This document shows, in pieces, positions 6,592 to 7,629 of a stretch of 7,629 bases of DNA; the first letter of the stretch is position 1, and every line of letters begins with the position of its first letter. Source of the DNA: UBA685 sp049889495 (GTDB lineage: Bacteria; Pseudomonadota; Alphaproteobacteria; Puniceispirillales; Puniceispirillaceae); NCBI GenBank assembly GCA_049889495.1, contig JBMHDH010000075.1, forward strand, positions 1 through 7,629. Direction: 5' to 3'. A program made the position numbers and the translations under genes. Below the pieces are notes generated by a model. The model was not told where the DNA came from. It saw only the letters and a list, made by a program, of their open reading frames with translations, and did not search any database.

Positions 6592-7533
6592 ATGGCATTT
6601 CGTTTTAAAATTGTTCCTGAAAATACCAAGCTGGATTTCCAAGGAAAAAATAAATTTGCTGCTGTTTTTTCAGCATTCTTGATCTTAGGGTCTGTGGGGT
6701 TGTTTTTAATTCAAGGCCTAAATTTGGGCATTGATTTTAAAGGTGGCATCTTGCTTGAAGCGAGAACAGGCCAAGCTGAGGCAGATGTTGGGGCTTTGCG
6801 CCGTGACCTTGGGGCATTGGGGCTTGGTGAGGTCGCCATTCAAAGCTTTGGCGCACCGCAAGATGTGCTTATTCGTGTGCAACGCCAAGAAGGTGATGAA
6901 AAAGCACAAATTGCCGCGCTTGATAAGATTACCGAAACGCTTGGGGCTGATTATGAGGTCAGACGAACAGAATTTGTTGGGCCAACGGTGGGCGCTGAAT
7001 TAAAAGAAAAAGGCATTTTGGCTGTTTGCTGTGCGTTAATGGTCATCATGGTCTATATTTGGTTCCGTTTTGAATGGCAGTTCTCAATCGCTGCGATTTT
7101 GGCACTAACCCATGATATTTTATCGACCATTGGTCTATTTGCCTTAACGTCATTTGAATTTAATCTGGCGACTGTGGCCGCGATTTTGACGATTGCTGGT
7201 TATTCTATCAATGACACTGTGGTTGTGTTTGACCGCGTGCGCGAGAATTTGCGCCGTTATAAATCTTATGAGCAACTTGAGATTCTGAATGTGTCTTTGA
7301 ATGAAACATTATCACGCACCGTGATGACATCTGTGACAACCGCTTTGGCGTTGTTGGCCATTATCATTTTTGGCGGTGCGGTGTTACGTGATTTTGCGAT
7401 TGCGTTGCTTTGGGGCGTGACAATCGGGACGTATTCCTCAATTTTCATCGCTGTTGGCTTTTTATCTCGTTTTGATTTAAAGGCAGCCGCTGAAGAAGCT
7501 GATGACGATGGACAGGCCAAAGCTGATGGCTGA
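6592..7533 (+). CDS. secF: Protein translocase subunit SecF
   Basis: Partner of SecD in the inner-membrane proton-driven export motor. The 313-aa length is normal. TM1 is near 23-42. NLGIDFKGG (44-52) begins the small periplasmic domain, EFVGPTVGAEL precedes TM2, and SINDTVVVFDRVRENLRR carries N207-D208, with D208 the expected proton-relay aspartate. SLNETLSRTVMTSVTT and FGGAVLRDFAIALLWGVTIGTYSS are the remaining family blocks in TM5-TM6. The C-terminus is an acidic cytoplasmic tail (EEADDDGQAKADG). Ribosome binding site candidates are GGGAG at 6576-6580, 11 nt from the ATG, and AAGAG, which is closer. The 15-nt gap from secD and the 8-nt overlap with the next gene indicate one transcript. 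Confidence 0.97.
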   Translation: MAFRFKIVPENTKLDFQGKNKFAAVFSAFLILGSVGLFLIQGLNLGIDFKGGILLEARTGQAEADVGALRRDLGALGLGEVAIQSFGAPQDVLIRVQRQEGDEKAQIAALDKITETLGADYEVRRTEFVGPTVGAELKEKGILAVCCALMVIMVYIWFRFEWQFSIAAILALTHDILSTIGLFALTSFEFNLATVAAILTIAGYSINDTVVVFDRVRENLRRYKSYEQLEILNVSLNETLSRTVMTSVTTALALLAIIIFGGAVLRDFAIALLWGVTIGTYSSIFIAVGFLSRFDLKAAAEEADDDGQAKADG

Positions 7534-7629
7534 TGCGACTGATAAAGGACGCCAAGTCTTTGTTGATATACAGGAATTTCAAAGTGATGGTCAGCTAACG
7601 ATCATCCATTCCTATGGCAATCAGGGCTT
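7526..7629 (+). CDS. Mth938-like domain protein (DUF498), 5' part only
   Basis: A reading frame enters from the secF 3' end and is open to the window edge, giving 34 complete codons beginning MADATDKGRQVFVDIQEF and continuing to IIHSYGNQG. The phrase resembles the start of Mth938-like (DUF498/DUF598) proteins, which often follow secF in Alphaproteobacteria. Identification rests on this short stretch plus position, so it is moderate. The function of the family is not established in bacteria; a distant relative, NDUFAF3, is a mitochondrial complex I assembly factor. ATG 7526 has CAGG at 7513-7516, 9 nt upstream, and overlaps secF by 8 nt. In-frame ATGs at 7502 and 7508 are alternatives. Confidence 0.6.
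   Translation, partial: MADATDKGRQVFVDIQEFQSDGQLTIIHSYGNQG

Noticed and set aside
6222..6629. 135-codon minus-strand frame antisense to the secD end and secF start
   Set aside because: It mirrors conserved SecD membrane segments and spans the secD-secF junction; no independent coding signal.

Overview
The window is a housekeeping segment of an alphaproteobacterial chromosome of moderate GC (mid-40s percent by eye). Two things point there. The first is the run serS-surE-pcm-LysM/M23 lipoprotein followed by yajC-secD-secF and an Mth938-like gene. The second is the type of each protein: SecD of about 517 aa, YajC beginning MFISPAFAQ, and a DUF815-type ATPase beside yajC. The clade within Alphaproteobacteria cannot be fixed from this sequence; a low-GC marine lineage is only a guess.

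Layout. Positions 1-906 hold the 3' part of serS (N-terminal arm outside the window). surE (945-1703), pcm (1696-2352) and a LysM/LytM lipoprotein gene (2352-3380) follow on the same strand with overlapping or touching ends, so they read as one transcript concerned with stress survival, protein repair and cell-wall remodelling. A DUF815-type AAA+ ATPase gene (3395-4255) lies on the opposite strand, tail to tail with the lipoprotein gene and head to head with yajC. The divergent gap 4256-4523 holds a good extended -10 for the ATPase gene and a weaker candidate promoter for yajC. yajC (4533-4847), secD (5023-6576) and secF (6592-7533) encode the SecDF-YajC complex that uses proton motive force to help SecYEG export proteins. 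The start of an Mth938-like gene (7526 to the window end) overlaps the end of secF.

The window is mostly conventional. The points most worth a second look are: (1) the 175-nt gap between yajC and secD, unusually long for this compact segment, which holds a 40-codon reading frame whose stop codon overlaps the secD ribosome binding site, a possible leader peptide; (2) the LytM domain of the lipoprotein, which lacks two of the usual zinc ligands and so looks like an amidase activator of the NlpD/DipM type rather than an enzyme; (3) the uncharacterised DUF815-type ATPase between the two operons. I found no mobile elements, CRISPR arrays, tRNA or rRNA genes, and no clear evidence of a new system.
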